The position numbers and the translations under genes were made by a program. Under the pieces are notes generated by a model, which saw only the letters and a program-made list of their open reading frames with translations, had not been told where the DNA came from and did not search any database. From contig JADCEV010000041.1 of the NCBI GenBank assembly GCA_020249865.1, positions 1 through 64,000 of the forward strand: 64,000 nt of DNA. The letters are read 5' to 3'. This DNA is from Roseomonas sp. Its GTDB lineage: Bacteria > Pseudomonadota > Alphaproteobacteria > Acetobacterales > Acetobacteraceae. Positions 38,583-49,063 of the stretch are shown here, in pieces (position 1 is the first letter of the stretch; each line of letters starts with the position of its first letter).

Positions 38583-40814
38583 ATGCCTGATGATGTAAAA
38601 ACCCTGGCGCCCGGCGGGGCAGAGCGTGAAACGCGACTCGCGGATGCGCTTTCCGAACGCTATCTGGCCTATGCGCTTTCCACCATTACGGCGCGGTCCC
38701 TGCCGGATGTGCGTGATGGGTTGAAGCCCGTGCATCGGCGCCTGCTGTGGGCGATGCGGCAATTGCGGCTTGATCCGGAAGCGGGTTTCAAGAAATGCGC
38801 GCGCATCGTGGGCGATGTGATGGGTAAATACCATCCGCATGGCGATGCCGCGATTTATGAGGCGATGGTGCGGCTCGCGCAGGATTTTGCGGCGCGTTAT
38901 CCCCTGGTCGAAGGACAGGGCAATTTCGGCAATATTGATGGCGATAACCCGGCTGCCATGCGCTACACGGAAGCGCGGCTGACGGAAGTGGCGCAGGCGC
39001 TGCTGGAAGGGATTGAGGAAGACGCGGTTGATTTCCGCGCGACCTATGATGGCGAAGAACGCGAACCCATCGTGCTGCCGGCAGCCTTTCCGCATCTGCT
39101 CGCCAATGGCGCGGCGGGGATTGCGGTGGGTATGGCAACATCTATCCCGCCGCATAATGCCGGGGAGCTTTGCGCCGCAGCGCTTGAATTGGTGCGCAAC
39201 CCGAACGCGGGGACGGATCAGCTGCTGCGCCACATCAAGGGGCCGGATTTCCCGACCGGTGGCATTCTGGTGGAAAGCGCCGAGGCGATGCGCGAAGCCT
39301 ATGAAACCGGCCGCGGCGGGTTTCGTGTGCGCGCGAAATGGGAAGTGGAAAAGGGCAAGGCCGGAAGCTGGGTGATCATTGTCACCGAAATTCCCTATCA
39401 GGTGCAGAAGGCGCGGCTGATCGAACAGATCGCGCAATTGCTGGAAGAAAAAAAGCTGCCGCTACTGGCCGATTTGCGTGATGAAAGCACGGAACAGGTG
39501 CGCATCGTGCTGGAACCCAAATCGCGCAATGTGGAACCGGCGGTGCTGATGGAAACGCTGTTCCGTGCCACAGCTTTGGAATCGCGCTTTTCACTCAACA
39601 TGAATGTGCTGGATGCGGATCGCACGCCGCGTGTGATGAGCTTGAAGGAAGTGCTGCGCGCCTGGCTGGATCATCGGCATGAGGTTTTGCAGCGGCGCAC
39701 CAATCATCGGCTGGGCGCGATTGCGCGGCGGCTTGAGATTCTGGACGGTTATCTGATTGCGTATCTGAACCTGGATGAGGTGATCCGCATCATCCGGGAA
39801 GAAGATGAACCAAAGCCGCGCCTGATGGAACGCTTTGGCCTGACCGATACGCAGGCCGAGGCCATCCTGAACATGCGGCTGCGCGCGCTCAGGCGCCTTG
39901 AGGAAATGGAAATCCGCAAGGAGCATAAGAAGCTTTCTGCGGAACAGAAAAAGCTGCAAGCGCTGATGAAATCCGAAGCCGCGCGCTGGGAAGCGATTGC
40001 GGAAGAAATTGAAAGCATGCAGGCGCGTTTTGGTGGCGGCGCGCTTGGCACACGGCGCACCGCGACCGGCGCGGCGCTGCCGGAAGTGGTGGTGGATGAA
40101 GCCGCCTTTGTGGAGCGTGAACCGATTACCGTGATCCTGTCGGAGAAAGGCTGGATCAGGGCGCAGAAGGGGCATGTGTCCTTGGATGCTGAATTGCGCT
40201 TCAAGGAAGGCGATAGCCTTTTCATCGCACTCCATGCGGAAACCACGGATCGGCTGGTGCTATTTGCCACCAATGGCAAGGCCTTCACACTCAAGGCCGA
40301 TACCATTCCGCGCGGGCGGGGTGATGGGCAGCCGGTGCGGCTGATGCTTGATCTGACGAATGAGGATGCGGTGGTTGCGCTATTCGTGCATCGCGAAGGG
40401 CTGCGCTATCTGGTCGCGGCGTCAGACGGCAAGGGCTTTCTGGTGAAGGCCGAGGATTTGCTCGCGGAAAAGCGCACCGGCAAGCAGGTGCTGAATGTGG
40501 ACCCGCCGGCGGAAGCGGCGGTCTGTGCGCCGGCGGAAGGAGATTCGATCGCGGTGGTTGGCGAGAATCGCAAATTGCTGATTTTCCCGATTGACCAGGT
40601 ACCGGAAATGACGCGCGGTCGCGGCGTGCAATTGCAAAGCTATCGCGATGGCGGGCTTGCGGATGCCAAGGTATTCACCCGCAAGGAAGGGCTTTCCTGG
40701 GTGCTTGGTGAGAGAACGCGGACCGAGACGGATTTGCGCGCCTGGGTCGGCAATCGTGCCGGTGCGGGCAAGGCGCCGCCCAATGGCTTCCCGCGGTCCA
40801 ATCGCTTTGAATGA
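38583..40814 (+). CDS. parC: DNA topoisomerase IV subunit A
   Basis: [85 protein letters not shown]. Confidence 0.95.
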   Translation: MPDDVKTLAPGGAERETRLADALSERYLAYALSTITARSLPDVRDGLKPVHRRLLWAMRQLRLDPEAGFKKCARIVGDVMGKYHPHGDAAIYEAMVRLAQDFAARYPLVEGQGNFGNIDGDNPAAMRYTEARLTEVAQALLEGIEEDAVDFRATYDGEEREPIVLPAAFPHLLANGAAGIAVGMATSIPPHNAGELCAAALELVRNPNAGTDQLLRHIKGPDFPTGGILVESAEAMREAYETGRGGFRVRAKWEVEKGKAGSWVIIVTEIPYQVQKARLIEQIAQLLEEKKLPLLADLRDESTEQVRIVLEPKSRNVEPAVLMETLFRATALESRFSLNMNVLDADRTPRVMSLKEVLRAWLDHRHEVLQRRTNHRLGAIARRLEILDGYLIAYLNLDEVIRIIREEDEPKPRLMERFGLTDTQAEAILNMRLRALRRLEEMEIRKEHKKLSAEQKKLQALMKSEAARWEAIAEEIESMQARFGGGALGTRRTATGAALPEVVVDEAAFVEREPITVILSEKGWIRAQKGHVSLDAELRFKEGDSLFIALHAETTDRLVLFATNGKAFTLKADTIPRGRGDGQPVRLMLDLTNEDAVVALFVHREGLRYLVAASDGKGFLVKAEDLLAEKRTGKQVLNVDPPAEAAVCAPAEGDSIAVVGENRKLLIFPIDQVPEMTRGRGVQLQSYRDGGLADAKVFTRKEGLSWVLGERTRTETDLRAWVGNRAGAGKAPPNGFPRSNRFE

Positions 40815-40850
40815 AAAAACCCCAGTGTGATTGCTCACACTGGGGCCATT
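40815..40850. terminator. Bidirectional Rho-independent terminator between convergent parC and BMP operon
   Basis: Perfect 11-bp stem CCCCAGTGTGA-TTGC-TCACACTGGGG (40820-40845), preceded by AAAAAA (U-tract on - strand). Confidence 0.88.
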
Positions 40851-40872
40851 GTTTCAGCGGCGAAAACGCGCC

Positions 40873-41949
40873 TTACGGCATCGCGACATCAATGCCCTGA
40901 TAGAAGTAGTTCTGCGCGCGGATTTCATCATCCGAAAGGCGCCGGCCGGCCGGGAGCACCACAGTACCATCCTGGCGCGTGATCGGGCCTTCAAAGGGAT
41001 GCAGCGTGCCGGCGGCGATGGCGTCGCGGATGCGCGTTGCCTCGCTCACTTCCTCGGGCGTCATATTGGTGAAGGGGGCCATGCGGAACATGCCGCTGCC
41101 AAGCCCACCCCAGGTATCCGTCGGGCGCCAGGTGCCATCCAGCACGGCCCTCGCACGTTCGGCATAATAATCGCCCCAGTTGTTCACGCTGCTGGTCAGA
41201 TGGGCGCGCGGGGCGAAGCGCGTCATGTCCGATGCTTGGCCAAAGCCGAAAATGCCGCGCTGTTCGGCCAATTGCAGTGGCGCCGGGCCATCGGTGTGGC
41301 TGCACAGCACATCACAGCCCTGGTCAATCAGGGCGCGGGCCGCATCAGCCTCACGCGCCGGGTTCGACCAGGCATTCACCCACACAACGCGCACCTTCAT
41401 GGAAGGGTCCACAGACCAGGCGCCGCGCATGACGGTATTGATGGCGCTGATCACTTCCGGCACCGGGAAGGTGGCAACATAGCCGATGGTCTTGGAACGG
41501 GACTTGCGCGCGGCGATCACGCCCTGGATGTAGCGGCCTTCATAGAAGCGGGCATTGTAGATCGCCATATTCGGCAGCGTTGTCGGACCCGTCGCGTTTT
41601 CGAAGAACACGCCCGGATGCTGCGGCGCCATGCGCTGCGTCGGGGCGAAATAGGAAAAGCTGGTGGTGAAGATCAGCCGATGGCCGGTGCGGACAAGCTG
41701 CGTCACCACACGGTCGAAATCGGGCGGGGCCACGGATTCGACCGTGGTGGCATTGACGCGGTCGCCCAGTACCTCGGCCATGCGGCGGCGGCCCTGGTCA
41801 TGCATATGCGACCAGCCGAAATCGCCGACCGGCCCGATCAGGACGACGCCGACGCTAAGGCGCGACTGCGCTTCGGCCTGCTGACCAGCCAGCGCAGCGC
41901 CGGCAAGACCGGCAGAGCCGGCCATAAGATGACGACGGGTGATGTTCAT
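40873..41949 (-). CDS. BMP family ABC transporter substrate-binding protein (nucleoside-type)
   Basis: SVGVVLIGPVGDFGWSHMHDQGRRRMAEVLGDRV, GVFFENATGPTTLPNMAIYNARFYEGRYIQGVIAARKSRSKTIGYVATFPVPEV. Confidence 0.95.
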   Translation of the reverse strand: MNITRRHLMAGSAGLAGAALAGQQAEAQSRLSVGVVLIGPVGDFGWSHMHDQGRRRMAEVLGDRVNATTVESVAPPDFDRVVTQLVRTGHRLIFTTSFSYFAPTQRMAPQHPGVFFENATGPTTLPNMAIYNARFYEGRYIQGVIAARKSRSKTIGYVATFPVPEVISAINTVMRGAWSVDPSMKVRVVWVNAWSNPAREADAARALIDQGCDVLCSHTDGPAPLQLAEQRGIFGFGQASDMTRFAPRAHLTSSVNNWGDYYAERARAVLDGTWRPTDTWGGLGSGMFRMAPFTNMTPEEVSEATRIRDAIAAGTLHPFEGPITRQDGTVVLPAGRRLSDDEIRAQNYFYQGIDVAMP

Positions 41950-42007
41950 GAAGCTCTCCCTGAAAAGCGGTTTGGGTTAAGCAAATTTAATACCAAGACG
42001 GAAGGGG

Positions 42008-42925
42008 CTATCTGTCAGGCACGAAGGGCACGCCGAGGGAAGCCGGCCCCGCCGCCCCGCCGCGCCTTGCCCGCATAATGAGCACGAGTACCAGGATCGT
42101 GATCAGATAAGGCAAGGCCGCCAGAAACTGCGATGGCAGCGGCACGCCGGCCGATTGCGCATGCAATTGCAGGATGGTCAGTGCGCCAAACAGATAGGCG
42201 CCGATCATCGCCCTGAAGGGCAGCCAGGAGGCAAAAACCACGATGGCCAGTGCAATCCAGCCCCGCCCTGCGGTCATACCGCTGGTCCAGAAGGGCGTCA
42301 GGACCAAGGACATATAAGCCCCCGCCAGCCCTGCACAGCCGCCGCCGAACAGGATGGCGAGCAGGCGGATGCGCCGCACCGGATAGCCAAGCGCATGCGC
42401 TGCTGCGTGGTTTTCACCAACCGCGCGCAAAACCAGCCCGGCGCGGCTTTTGGTGAGGAACCACCAGACGGCAACCACCAACGCCACCGAGGCATAGACA
42501 AAGGGGTCCTGGCGGAACAGCAGCGGTCCGAGGAAAGGAATTTCGGACAGCCAAGGGATCTCTATCTTGCCGATGCCGGCGCGCTGCACGCCGACAAAGG
42601 GCGCGCCGATCACGCCCGAAAGCCCAAGCCCCAGAATGGCCAAGGCGAGCCCCGCCGCGACCTGATTGGCGGCAAGGCCCAAGACAAGTGCGGCAAACAC
42701 CAGCGACAGCGCCATGCCAGCCAGCACCGCCACCAGCACGCCAAAACTGGAAGACCCGGTGGCGATGGCAGCCGCAATACCGGCGGCAGCGCCGATGACC
42801 ATCATGCCCTCCACGCCCAGGTTCAAGACGCCGGCGCGTTCCACCACCAATTCGCCAATCGCCGCAATCAGCAGCGGCGTTGAAGCCGTGATGATGGTCA
42901 GGATGATGGCTTCGAATAGCGTCAT
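42008..42925 (-). CDS. ABC transporter permease (nucleoside uptake, BMP-associated)
   Basis: STPLLIAAIGELVVERAGVLNLGVEGMMVIGA, NHAAAHALGYPVRRIRLLAILFGGGCAGLAGAYMSL. Confidence 0.94.
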   Translation of the reverse strand: MTLFEAIILTIITASTPLLIAAIGELVVERAGVLNLGVEGMMVIGAAAGIAAAIATGSSSFGVLVAVLAGMALSLVFAALVLGLAANQVAAGLALAILGLGLSGVIGAPFVGVQRAGIGKIEIPWLSEIPFLGPLLFRQDPFVYASVALVVAVWWFLTKSRAGLVLRAVGENHAAAHALGYPVRRIRLLAILFGGGCAGLAGAYMSLVLTPFWTSGMTAGRGWIALAIVVFASWLPFRAMIGAYLFGALTILQLHAQSAGVPLPSQFLAALPYLITILVLVLIMRARRGGAAGPASLGVPFVPDR

Positions 42926-43995
42926 GCGGCGGCACCCCGCAGCAGGCGGAAGCGATACAAAAGCATACTATCGCAGACCAGCACGAAGAATAGCAAAAGC
43001 CCTTGCAGCACGCGTGTGGCATCCAAAGGCAGGCGCAGCATGATTTGCGCATTCTCGCCACCGATGAAGGTGATGGCGATGAAGATGCCGGCGAAGAGAC
43101 AGCCAATGGGATTAAGCCGCCCGAGGAAGGCAACAATGATGGCGGTGAAGCCATAGCCAGGTGAAATGCCGGGCTGCAATTGTTTGACCGTGCCCGCGGC
43201 TTCCAGCACACCGGCAAGCCCGGCCAGCGCGCCCGAGATCATGAAAACCGTGATGATCAAACGGGTTTCGGAAAACCCGGCAAAGCGCGCGGCGCGTGGT
43301 GCTTCACCCACCAGGCGAATTTCAAACCCCTTCAGCGTGCGCCCCATCAGCAGCATGAAGGCAAACACAACGGCGATCATGATCGGCGTGCCGATATTGA
43401 GCCGCCCGTCCGCCATCAGCAGCGGCAGCGTCGCTTCTGCTTCGAACACCACGCTATTGGGCATGTTGAAGCCGGCCGGGTCGCGCCAGGGGCCGCGCAC
43501 CAGGTAATCCAGCAGCAATTCCGCGACATAAACCAGCATCAGGCTGGTGAGAATCTCATTGGCGCCGAAATGCGTGCGCAGCAATGCCGGGATCAGCGCG
43601 AAACAGGCGCCGGCCATGGCGCCTGCCAGCAGCATCACCGGCAAAAGCCACGGGCCTTGCGTGCTGCCATGGGTGATGATGGCGACATAACCACCCGCCA
43701 TGGCGCCGAACAGGAATTGCCCCTCGGCGCCGATATTCCAGACCTTGGCGCGATAACAAACCGCAAGCCCCACCGCGATCAGCACCAGCGGTGTCGCCTT
43801 CACCGCCACTTCCTGCAAGCCCCAGGAATCCGAGAGCGGATCAAGGAAATAGGTTTGCAGCGCCGCCACCGGATCCTTGCCGAGCAGCGCAAACATGATG
43901 GCCGCCGATATCATGGTCAGCGCCACCGCAATCATTGGGGAGATCAGCATCAGGCTGATTGGCGTTTCGCTGCGCCTTTCCATAACCAGTCTCAT
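42922..43995 (-). CDS. ABC transporter permease (nucleoside uptake, BMP-associated)
   Basis: YRAKVWNIGAEGQFLFGAMAGGYVAI, GANEILTSLMLVYVAELLLDYLVRGPWRDPAGFN; ATGA overlap with ATPase gene. Confidence 0.93.
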   Translation of the reverse strand: MRLVMERRSETPISLMLISPMIAVALTMISAAIMFALLGKDPVAALQTYFLDPLSDSWGLQEVAVKATPLVLIAVGLAVCYRAKVWNIGAEGQFLFGAMAGGYVAIITHGSTQGPWLLPVMLLAGAMAGACFALIPALLRTHFGANEILTSLMLVYVAELLLDYLVRGPWRDPAGFNMPNSVVFEAEATLPLLMADGRLNIGTPIMIAVVFAFMLLMGRTLKGFEIRLVGEAPRAARFAGFSETRLIITVFMISGALAGLAGVLEAAGTVKQLQPGISPGYGFTAIIVAFLGRLNPIGCLFAGIFIAITFIGGENAQIMLRLPLDATRVLQGLLLFFVLVCDSMLLYRFRLLRGAAA

Positions 43996-45512
43996 CACGC
44001 CGCCATCCCCGCCCCGCCCATCAATAGGCCGAGCGATTCTCGAGTGGCTTGCGAAGTTGGCATGGCAGGCGAAAGCCGGCCCATGAAAATGACGCAAAGC
44101 CGGTCTGAGATTTCCAGCAGCTCATCCAAATCCTGGCTGATCACCAGAACAGCGCTGCCCGCGCGCGCCAGATCCATCAGCGCCTGGCGAATGGTGGAAG
44201 CGGCACCCGCATCCACGCCCCAGCTTGGCTGCGCCACGACCAAAAGGCCGGGGCGACGCGCGATTTCGCGGCCAATGACGAATTTCTGCAAATTCCCGCC
44301 GGATAGCGCGCGGGCTTCCGGATCGGCGGGGCCTTTGCGTACGTCAAAGGCGCGCACGACTTTTCCAACGAAGTCCGTCAGCTTGGCGCGATCCACCAGG
44401 CCATGGCGCAAAAAACCATTCGTGGCATGGCCCGAGAGCAGCGCGTTTTCCGTGAGCCGCATGGCAGGCGCCGCGCCATGGCCAAGCCGTTCTTCCGGCA
44501 CAAAGGCGGCACCACGCCGGCGGCGTTCATTGATGCCGGCAAGGCCAACCGCGACACCATCCATGACAATGGCCGCGTCATGCGGCGCCAATTCTTCGCC
44601 GCTGAGGGCTGCAAAAAGCTCATCCTGGCCATTGCCGGCGACGCCCGCGATGCCCAGAACCTCACCGGCGCGGAGTTCCAGGCTGATCCTGTCCAGCGCA
44701 ATGCCATGCGCGTGAAGCGGCGGGAGTGACAGTGCCGAGACCGCCAGCCGCACCGGGCCTTGCGCTTCAATCACATCATGACGGATGGGCACTACATCAC
44801 CGCCCATCATCATGCGCGCGAGGCTTGCCGCGGTTTCCGCGCGCGGGTCGCAATGCGCCACCACTTGCCCGCCGCGCAGAATGGTCGCGGCTTCGCAAAT
44901 GCGCCGCACTTCTTCCAGTTTGTGGGAAATGTAGAGCACCGAACGCCCCTCGGCGCGCAGCCGGGCGAGCGTCGCAAAAAGCCCCTCGGCTTCCTGAGGG
45001 GTGAGTACGGAAGTGGGTTCATCAAGGATCAGCAGGCTTGGGTCCTGCATCAGGCAGCGCATGATCTCCACGCGCTGGCGTTCACCCACGGAAAGCCGCC
45101 AGACTTCGCGCCTGGGATCAAGCGGCAGGCCATAGGCGCGGCTGGTTTCGGCAAGGCGTTCGGCGATCTCTTCCAAGGCGCCCGCGCCATCAAGCGCGAG
45201 GGCGACATTTTCCGCGACCGTCAGCGCCTCAAACAATGAGAAATGCTGAAACACCATGCCTATGCCCAACGCGCGGGCGGCGCGGGGGCTTTCCACCTGA
45301 ACCGGCGCGCCACGCCAGACCAGCCGGCCCGCATCCGGGCGCAGCAGGCCATAGATGATTTTGACGAGCGTGGATTTGCCGGCGCCATTTTCACCAAGCA
45401 GGGCATGGATTTCGCCCGGCGCCACTTTCAGGTCCACGGCGTTATTGGCCACCAGCGCGCCGAAGCGCTTGGTAATGCCCTCAGCGGCCAAAAGCGGGGG
45501 GGAAGCCTGCAT
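43995..45512 (-). CDS. ABC transporter ATP-binding protein (tandem ATPase, BMP-associated)
   Basis: [70 protein letters not shown], second ATPase half. Confidence 0.96.
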   Translation of the reverse strand: MQASPPLLAAEGITKRFGALVANNAVDLKVAPGEIHALLGENGAGKSTLVKIIYGLLRPDAGRLVWRGAPVQVESPRAARALGIGMVFQHFSLFEALTVAENVALALDGAGALEEIAERLAETSRAYGLPLDPRREVWRLSVGERQRVEIMRCLMQDPSLLILDEPTSVLTPQEAEGLFATLARLRAEGRSVLYISHKLEEVRRICEAATILRGGQVVAHCDPRAETAASLARMMMGGDVVPIRHDVIEAQGPVRLAVSALSLPPLHAHGIALDRISLELRAGEVLGIAGVAGNGQDELFAALSGEELAPHDAAIVMDGVAVGLAGINERRRRGAAFVPEERLGHGAAPAMRLTENALLSGHATNGFLRHGLVDRAKLTDFVGKVVRAFDVRKGPADPEARALSGGNLQKFVIGREIARRPGLLVVAQPSWGVDAGAASTIRQALMDLARAGSAVLVISQDLDELLEISDRLCVIFMGRLSPAMPTSQATRESLGLLMGGAGMAA

Positions 45513-45577
45513 GACAGGCGTGTAACCTTTTTCGTCTGTCCTGTCGCCGGGGTTGTGCGGCTTCGGCGGGCAGAAAA

Positions 45578-46240
45578 TCAGCCCGGCAAAGCAAAGGCGG
45601 AAAGTTCAGCCCGCAATTCGGGAATGCCCTGCCCGGTTTCGCTGCTGGTCACCATCACCACCGGATGGCCTGCGGTATGGCGCCGGGCGAGACCTTCAAC
45701 CTCGGCCAGGCGCTTGGCCAATTGGGCGGGCGGCACGTCGTCCGCCTTGGTCAGCACGATCTGGAAGGCGACGGCAGCATCATCCAACAGCTTCATCGCA
45801 GCAAGATCGGCGGATTTGGTTTCAATCCGCGCATCCATCAGCAGCAGCACGCGACCAAGATTGGGCCGGCCGCGCAGATATTCGAACATCATGCCCTGCC
45901 AATCGGCCTGCAATTCCTTGGATGCCTTGGCATAGCCGTAGCCCGGCATATCCACGAGTGCCAGCCGATCACCGAGGTTGAAGAAATTGAGCTGGCGCGT
46001 GCGCCCCGGCGTGTTGGAAACCCGCGCCAGAGCATTGCGCCCCGTCAGCGCATTCAGCAGGGATGATTTGCCGACATTGGAACGGCCGCAAAAGGCAATT
46101 TCCGGCAAGCCGGGTGGTGGCACTTGTTCAAGTTTTTGGGCGCCGAAGTAGAAATCACAAGGCCGCGCAAAAAGCAGCCGCCCCGCTTCAAGCAGGGCGG
46201 CGCGGGCTTCTTCATCAGATGTTTCGGCAGCGCCGTTCAT
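45578..46240 (-). CDS. engB: Ribosome biogenesis GTP-binding protein YihA/YsxC (EngB)
   Basis: [64 protein letters not shown]. Confidence 0.97.
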   Translation of the reverse strand: MNGAAETSDEEARAALLEAGRLLFARPCDFYFGAQKLEQVPPPGLPEIAFCGRSNVGKSSLLNALTGRNALARVSNTPGRTRQLNFFNLGDRLALVDMPGYGYAKASKELQADWQGMMFEYLRGRPNLGRVLLLMDARIETKSADLAAMKLLDDAAVAFQIVLTKADDVPPAQLAKRLAEVEGLARRHTAGHPVVMVTSSETGQGIPELRAELSAFALPG

Positions 46241-46262
46241 CACGCAAACCCGGCAATCGGCA

Positions 46263-48053
46263 TCACGCCTTCTTGCCGCCTGCCTTGGCCGCGCGATTGG
46301 CCGCGCGTTCATGGCGCATGATGTAGTATTGCTGGCCGACGGAAAGCGTATTGTTCCAAGCCCAATAGATGATCAGCCCCGCCGGGAAGGATGCCAGCAT
46401 GAAGGTGAAGATCACTGGCATCCAGGCGAAGATTTTCGCCTGAATTGGATCGGGCGGCTGCGGATTGAGCTTCTGCTGCACCCACATGGTCAGGCCCATG
46501 ATCAAAGCCCAGGCCGGCATATGGAGGAAGGTGCTCCAGGCCGCGGGATCAAAGGGCAGCAGGCCAAACAGATTGAACAGATTGGTCGGATCAGGCGCGG
46601 ACAAATCCTTGATCCAGCCAAAGAAGGGCTGGTGGCGCATTTCGATGGTGACGAACAGCACCTTATAGAGCGCGAAGAACACCGGGATCTGGATCAGGAT
46701 GGGCAAGCAGCCGGAGGCAGGATTGACCTTCTCACTCCGGTAAAGCGCCATCATTTCGACCTGCGCCTTTTGCGGATCATCCTTGTAGCGTTCCTTGAGC
46801 TCGGCCATTTTGGGCGCAAGCACCTTCATCTTCGCCATGGATTTATAGGCCTTATTGGCCAGCGGGAAGAAGACGATCTTGATGGCAAGCGTGAAGACCA
46901 GAATGGCAACGCCGAAATTGCCGAAAAGCTGGAATAGCCAATCCAGCGCGTAGAAGAAGGGCTTGGTCAGAAAGTAGAACCAGCCGAAATCAATCGCCTT
47001 GTCGAAATCCCTGATACCAAGGCGTGCGGCGTAATCATCCAGCAGATGCACTTCCTTGGCGCCGGCAAACAGGCGGCTTTTGAAACCATCAGAGGCTCCA
47101 GGCGCGATCTGCTGCGCGGCGGGGGCAGCGATATCCACCTGCCAACGCTCACCAGCCGTTCCGGGGGCTTCGCTGACAAAGCGATAGGCCGCGCGCATCG
47201 GCTGATCCGGCGCGGCGGGCATCAATGCAGCGAGCCAATACTTGTCGGTAATGCCAACCCAGCCGCCGACATCTTCCTGTTCAAAGGCAGGGCCGCGCCG
47301 CTTCTGCGCCTCAGACTTCGCGTCGGAATAGGTTACCTCATTCAAGCGGCCACCGATCACGCCGGTGAAGCCTTCATGCAGGATGAAGAAGCCTTCCACC
47401 TTCGGCGTCACTTCGCGCCGCACCCGCGCCCAGGGCAGCACCGCGACCGTATCGCCGCTGGTATTGCGCATGCGCTGTTCGGCGGAGAACATGTAATTCT
47501 CATCGAGACTTAGCTGGATTTCGAAAACCTGGCCCTGGCCATTATCCCAAGTGAGCGTGACCGGCTTGCCGGGCGCGAGCGGCCCGCCACTGATCTGCCA
47601 ATCCGTATCGCCATCCGGCACGCGGGTACGGCCATCGGCTGCCGTCCAGCCCCATTGCGCGAAATAGGGGGCAGCGGAATCGCGCGGCGCGAAAAGCCGC
47701 ACCGGCGCCGAGCCAGGATCGGTGGTTTCGCGATAGCGCAGCAGCACCAGATCATCGAGCCGCGCACCGCGCAGGTTGAGATTGCCGGAAAGGGTTGCGC
47801 TTTCGATCGGGATGCGACGCGCCGGCGCGCGCGCGGCAGGCGCGGGTTCTTGCGGTGTTGGCGCGGTCAGCACCGGGGTTGCCGGCACGGGCGCGCCGGA
47901 AGCCGCCGGCGCAGGGACGGCCGGGGCGGGCGTGGCCTGCTGCGTGATCGGCGCCGGCGCTTCCGGCGGCATGGTCATGCGCTTATAGACATCGAACAGC
48001 AGCAGAATGCCGATTGAAATCGCAATCGCGGCGAACAGACGCTTCTGATCCAT
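46263..48053 (-). CDS. yidC: Membrane protein insertase YidC
   Basis: MDQKRLFAAIAISIGILLLFDVYKR, GVAILVFTLAIKIVFFPLANKAYKSMAKMKVLAPKMAELKERYKDDPQKAQVEMMALYRSEKVNPASGCLPILIQIPVFFALYKVL. Confidence 0.98.
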   Translation of the reverse strand: MDQKRLFAAIAISIGILLLFDVYKRMTMPPEAPAPITQQATPAPAVPAPAASGAPVPATPVLTAPTPQEPAPAARAPARRIPIESATLSGNLNLRGARLDDLVLLRYRETTDPGSAPVRLFAPRDSAAPYFAQWGWTAADGRTRVPDGDTDWQISGGPLAPGKPVTLTWDNGQGQVFEIQLSLDENYMFSAEQRMRNTSGDTVAVLPWARVRREVTPKVEGFFILHEGFTGVIGGRLNEVTYSDAKSEAQKRRGPAFEQEDVGGWVGITDKYWLAALMPAAPDQPMRAAYRFVSEAPGTAGERWQVDIAAPAAQQIAPGASDGFKSRLFAGAKEVHLLDDYAARLGIRDFDKAIDFGWFYFLTKPFFYALDWLFQLFGNFGVAILVFTLAIKIVFFPLANKAYKSMAKMKVLAPKMAELKERYKDDPQKAQVEMMALYRSEKVNPASGCLPILIQIPVFFALYKVLFVTIEMRHQPFFGWIKDLSAPDPTNLFNLFGLLPFDPAAWSTFLHMPAWALIMGLTMWVQQKLNPQPPDPIQAKIFAWMPVIFTFMLASFPAGLIIYWAWNNTLSVGQQYYIMRHERAANRAAKAGGKKA

Positions 48054-48062
48054 GGCGGGTGC

Positions 48063-48302
48063 TCAGCCTTTGGTGTTTTTGGGGCGGGGAACGGGGTCGT
48101 AGCCGCCAGGGGTCCAGGGGTTGCAGCGCAGAATGCGCCGCGTGGTCAGCCAGGTGCCGCGCGCGGCGCCATGTGTGTCGAGCGCCTCCAGCGCATAATC
48201 ACTGCAGGTCGGGTAATGGCGGCAATGGCTGCCGATAATGCCACGCAGCGTATAGCGATAGGCATGCACGCAGCCCTTGAGCGCAACGGCAGGCAGGCTC
48301 AT
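48063..48302 (-). CDS. yidD: Membrane protein insertion efficiency factor YidD
   Basis: [63 protein letters not shown]. Confidence 0.97.
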   Translation of the reverse strand: MSLPAVALKGCVHAYRYTLRGIIGSHCRHYPTCSDYALEALDTHGAARGTWLTTRRILRCNPWTPGGYDPVPRPKNTKG

Positions 48303-48679
48303 GGCGCCACACCGGCTTGGCGGAGTGCCGCGCGCAAATCCTCAATCAGCAAGGGGAATGGGCGCTCGGCGGTCGCATCACGCCCGATCAGCACCAGATC
48401 CCAGCCGGAAAGCGCCATGCCGGGCAGCGTCAGCCGCGCAGCTTCCTTGAGGCGCCGACGCGCGCGATTGCGGATCACGGCATTGCCGATTTTCTTCGTC
48501 ACGGTGAAGCCAAGCCTGAGCGAGGGTTCCGGCACGGCAAGCGCCTGCAGCACCAGCCCGGGCCTTGCGGCGCGTTTGCCCCGCGCCGCAGCGCGCAGAA
48601 ATTCCCGCCGTTTCTTGAGCCTTGCGAGCCCGGGTGTCGCGGGCGGCAGCGAAGCGGCGCAGGGTTCAAGCCGCTCCAT
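48299..48679 (-). CDS. rnpA: Ribonuclease P protein component
   Basis: [55 protein letters not shown]. Confidence 0.95.
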   Translation of the reverse strand: MERLEPCAASLPPATPGLARLKKRREFLRAAARGKRAARPGLVLQALAVPEPSLRLGFTVTKKIGNAVIRNRARRRLKEAARLTLPGMALSGWDLVLIGRDATAERPFPLLIEDLRAALRQAGVAP

Positions 48680-48704
48680 CACGCCACCCCGCGCGAGGCT
48701 CTGA

Positions 48705-48839
48705 TCAGGCGGAAAGACGCTTGCGGCCCTTGGCGCGGCGATTGGCCAGCACCTTGCGGCCGCCCACGGTCGAAAGACGGGAGCGAAAGCCATGGCGACG
48801 CTTCCGGACGAGCTTGGAGGGCTGATAGGTACGCTTCAC
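48705..48839 (-). CDS. rpmH: 50S ribosomal protein L34 (GTG start)
   Basis: [44 protein letters not shown]. Confidence 0.98.
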   Translation of the reverse strand: MKRTYQPSKLVRKRRHGFRSRLSTVGGRKVLANRRAKGRKRLSA

Positions 48840-48928
48840 GATACTTCTCCCAGGGGGTCGTAGCCATAAGGCAAAGAAAGAGCGCCGGCGGCGGGCCATT
48901 GGCTGGCCGCCCCGGCGGGATGGCGCTC

Positions 48929-48957
48929 GTATAGGGAGAGCAGGCGCATTCCGTCAA
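48929..48957 (-). promoter_or_regulatory. Sigma70-type promoter of the rpmH operon
   Basis: On - strand TTGACG-N17-CTATAC, ~90 nt upstream of the rpmH GTG. Confidence 0.75.
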
Positions 48958-49063
48958 CCATAAGCGGGGCCAAAAGCGATTGACGCTGGCGGAAACCGGC
49001 CCGCATCATCCCTGGAATGGCTCGGGCGCGGTGGGCTCTGCCGCGCCGAAGGGGAGGATGGGC

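Noticed and set aside
38481-39437. N-terminal extension of the minus-strand ORF 38109..39437 into parC
   Set aside because: Antisense to parC; only the part in the recO-parC gap (38109..38480) is considered plausible.
40831-42078. 415-aa plus-strand ORF antisense to the BMP gene
   Set aside because: Shadow ORF; starts inside the terminator region and has no domain signature.
43180-44715. 511-aa plus-strand ORF antisense to the ABC permease/ATPase genes
   Set aside because: His/Gln/Arg-rich composition typical of antisense shadow ORFs; the opposite strand has unambiguous transporter motifs.
45578-48957. Chromosomal replication origin near rpmH-rnpA-yidC
   Set aside because: The rpmH cluster flanks oriC in some bacteria, but there is no dnaA, gidA/mnmG, parAB or evident DnaA-box cluster here.
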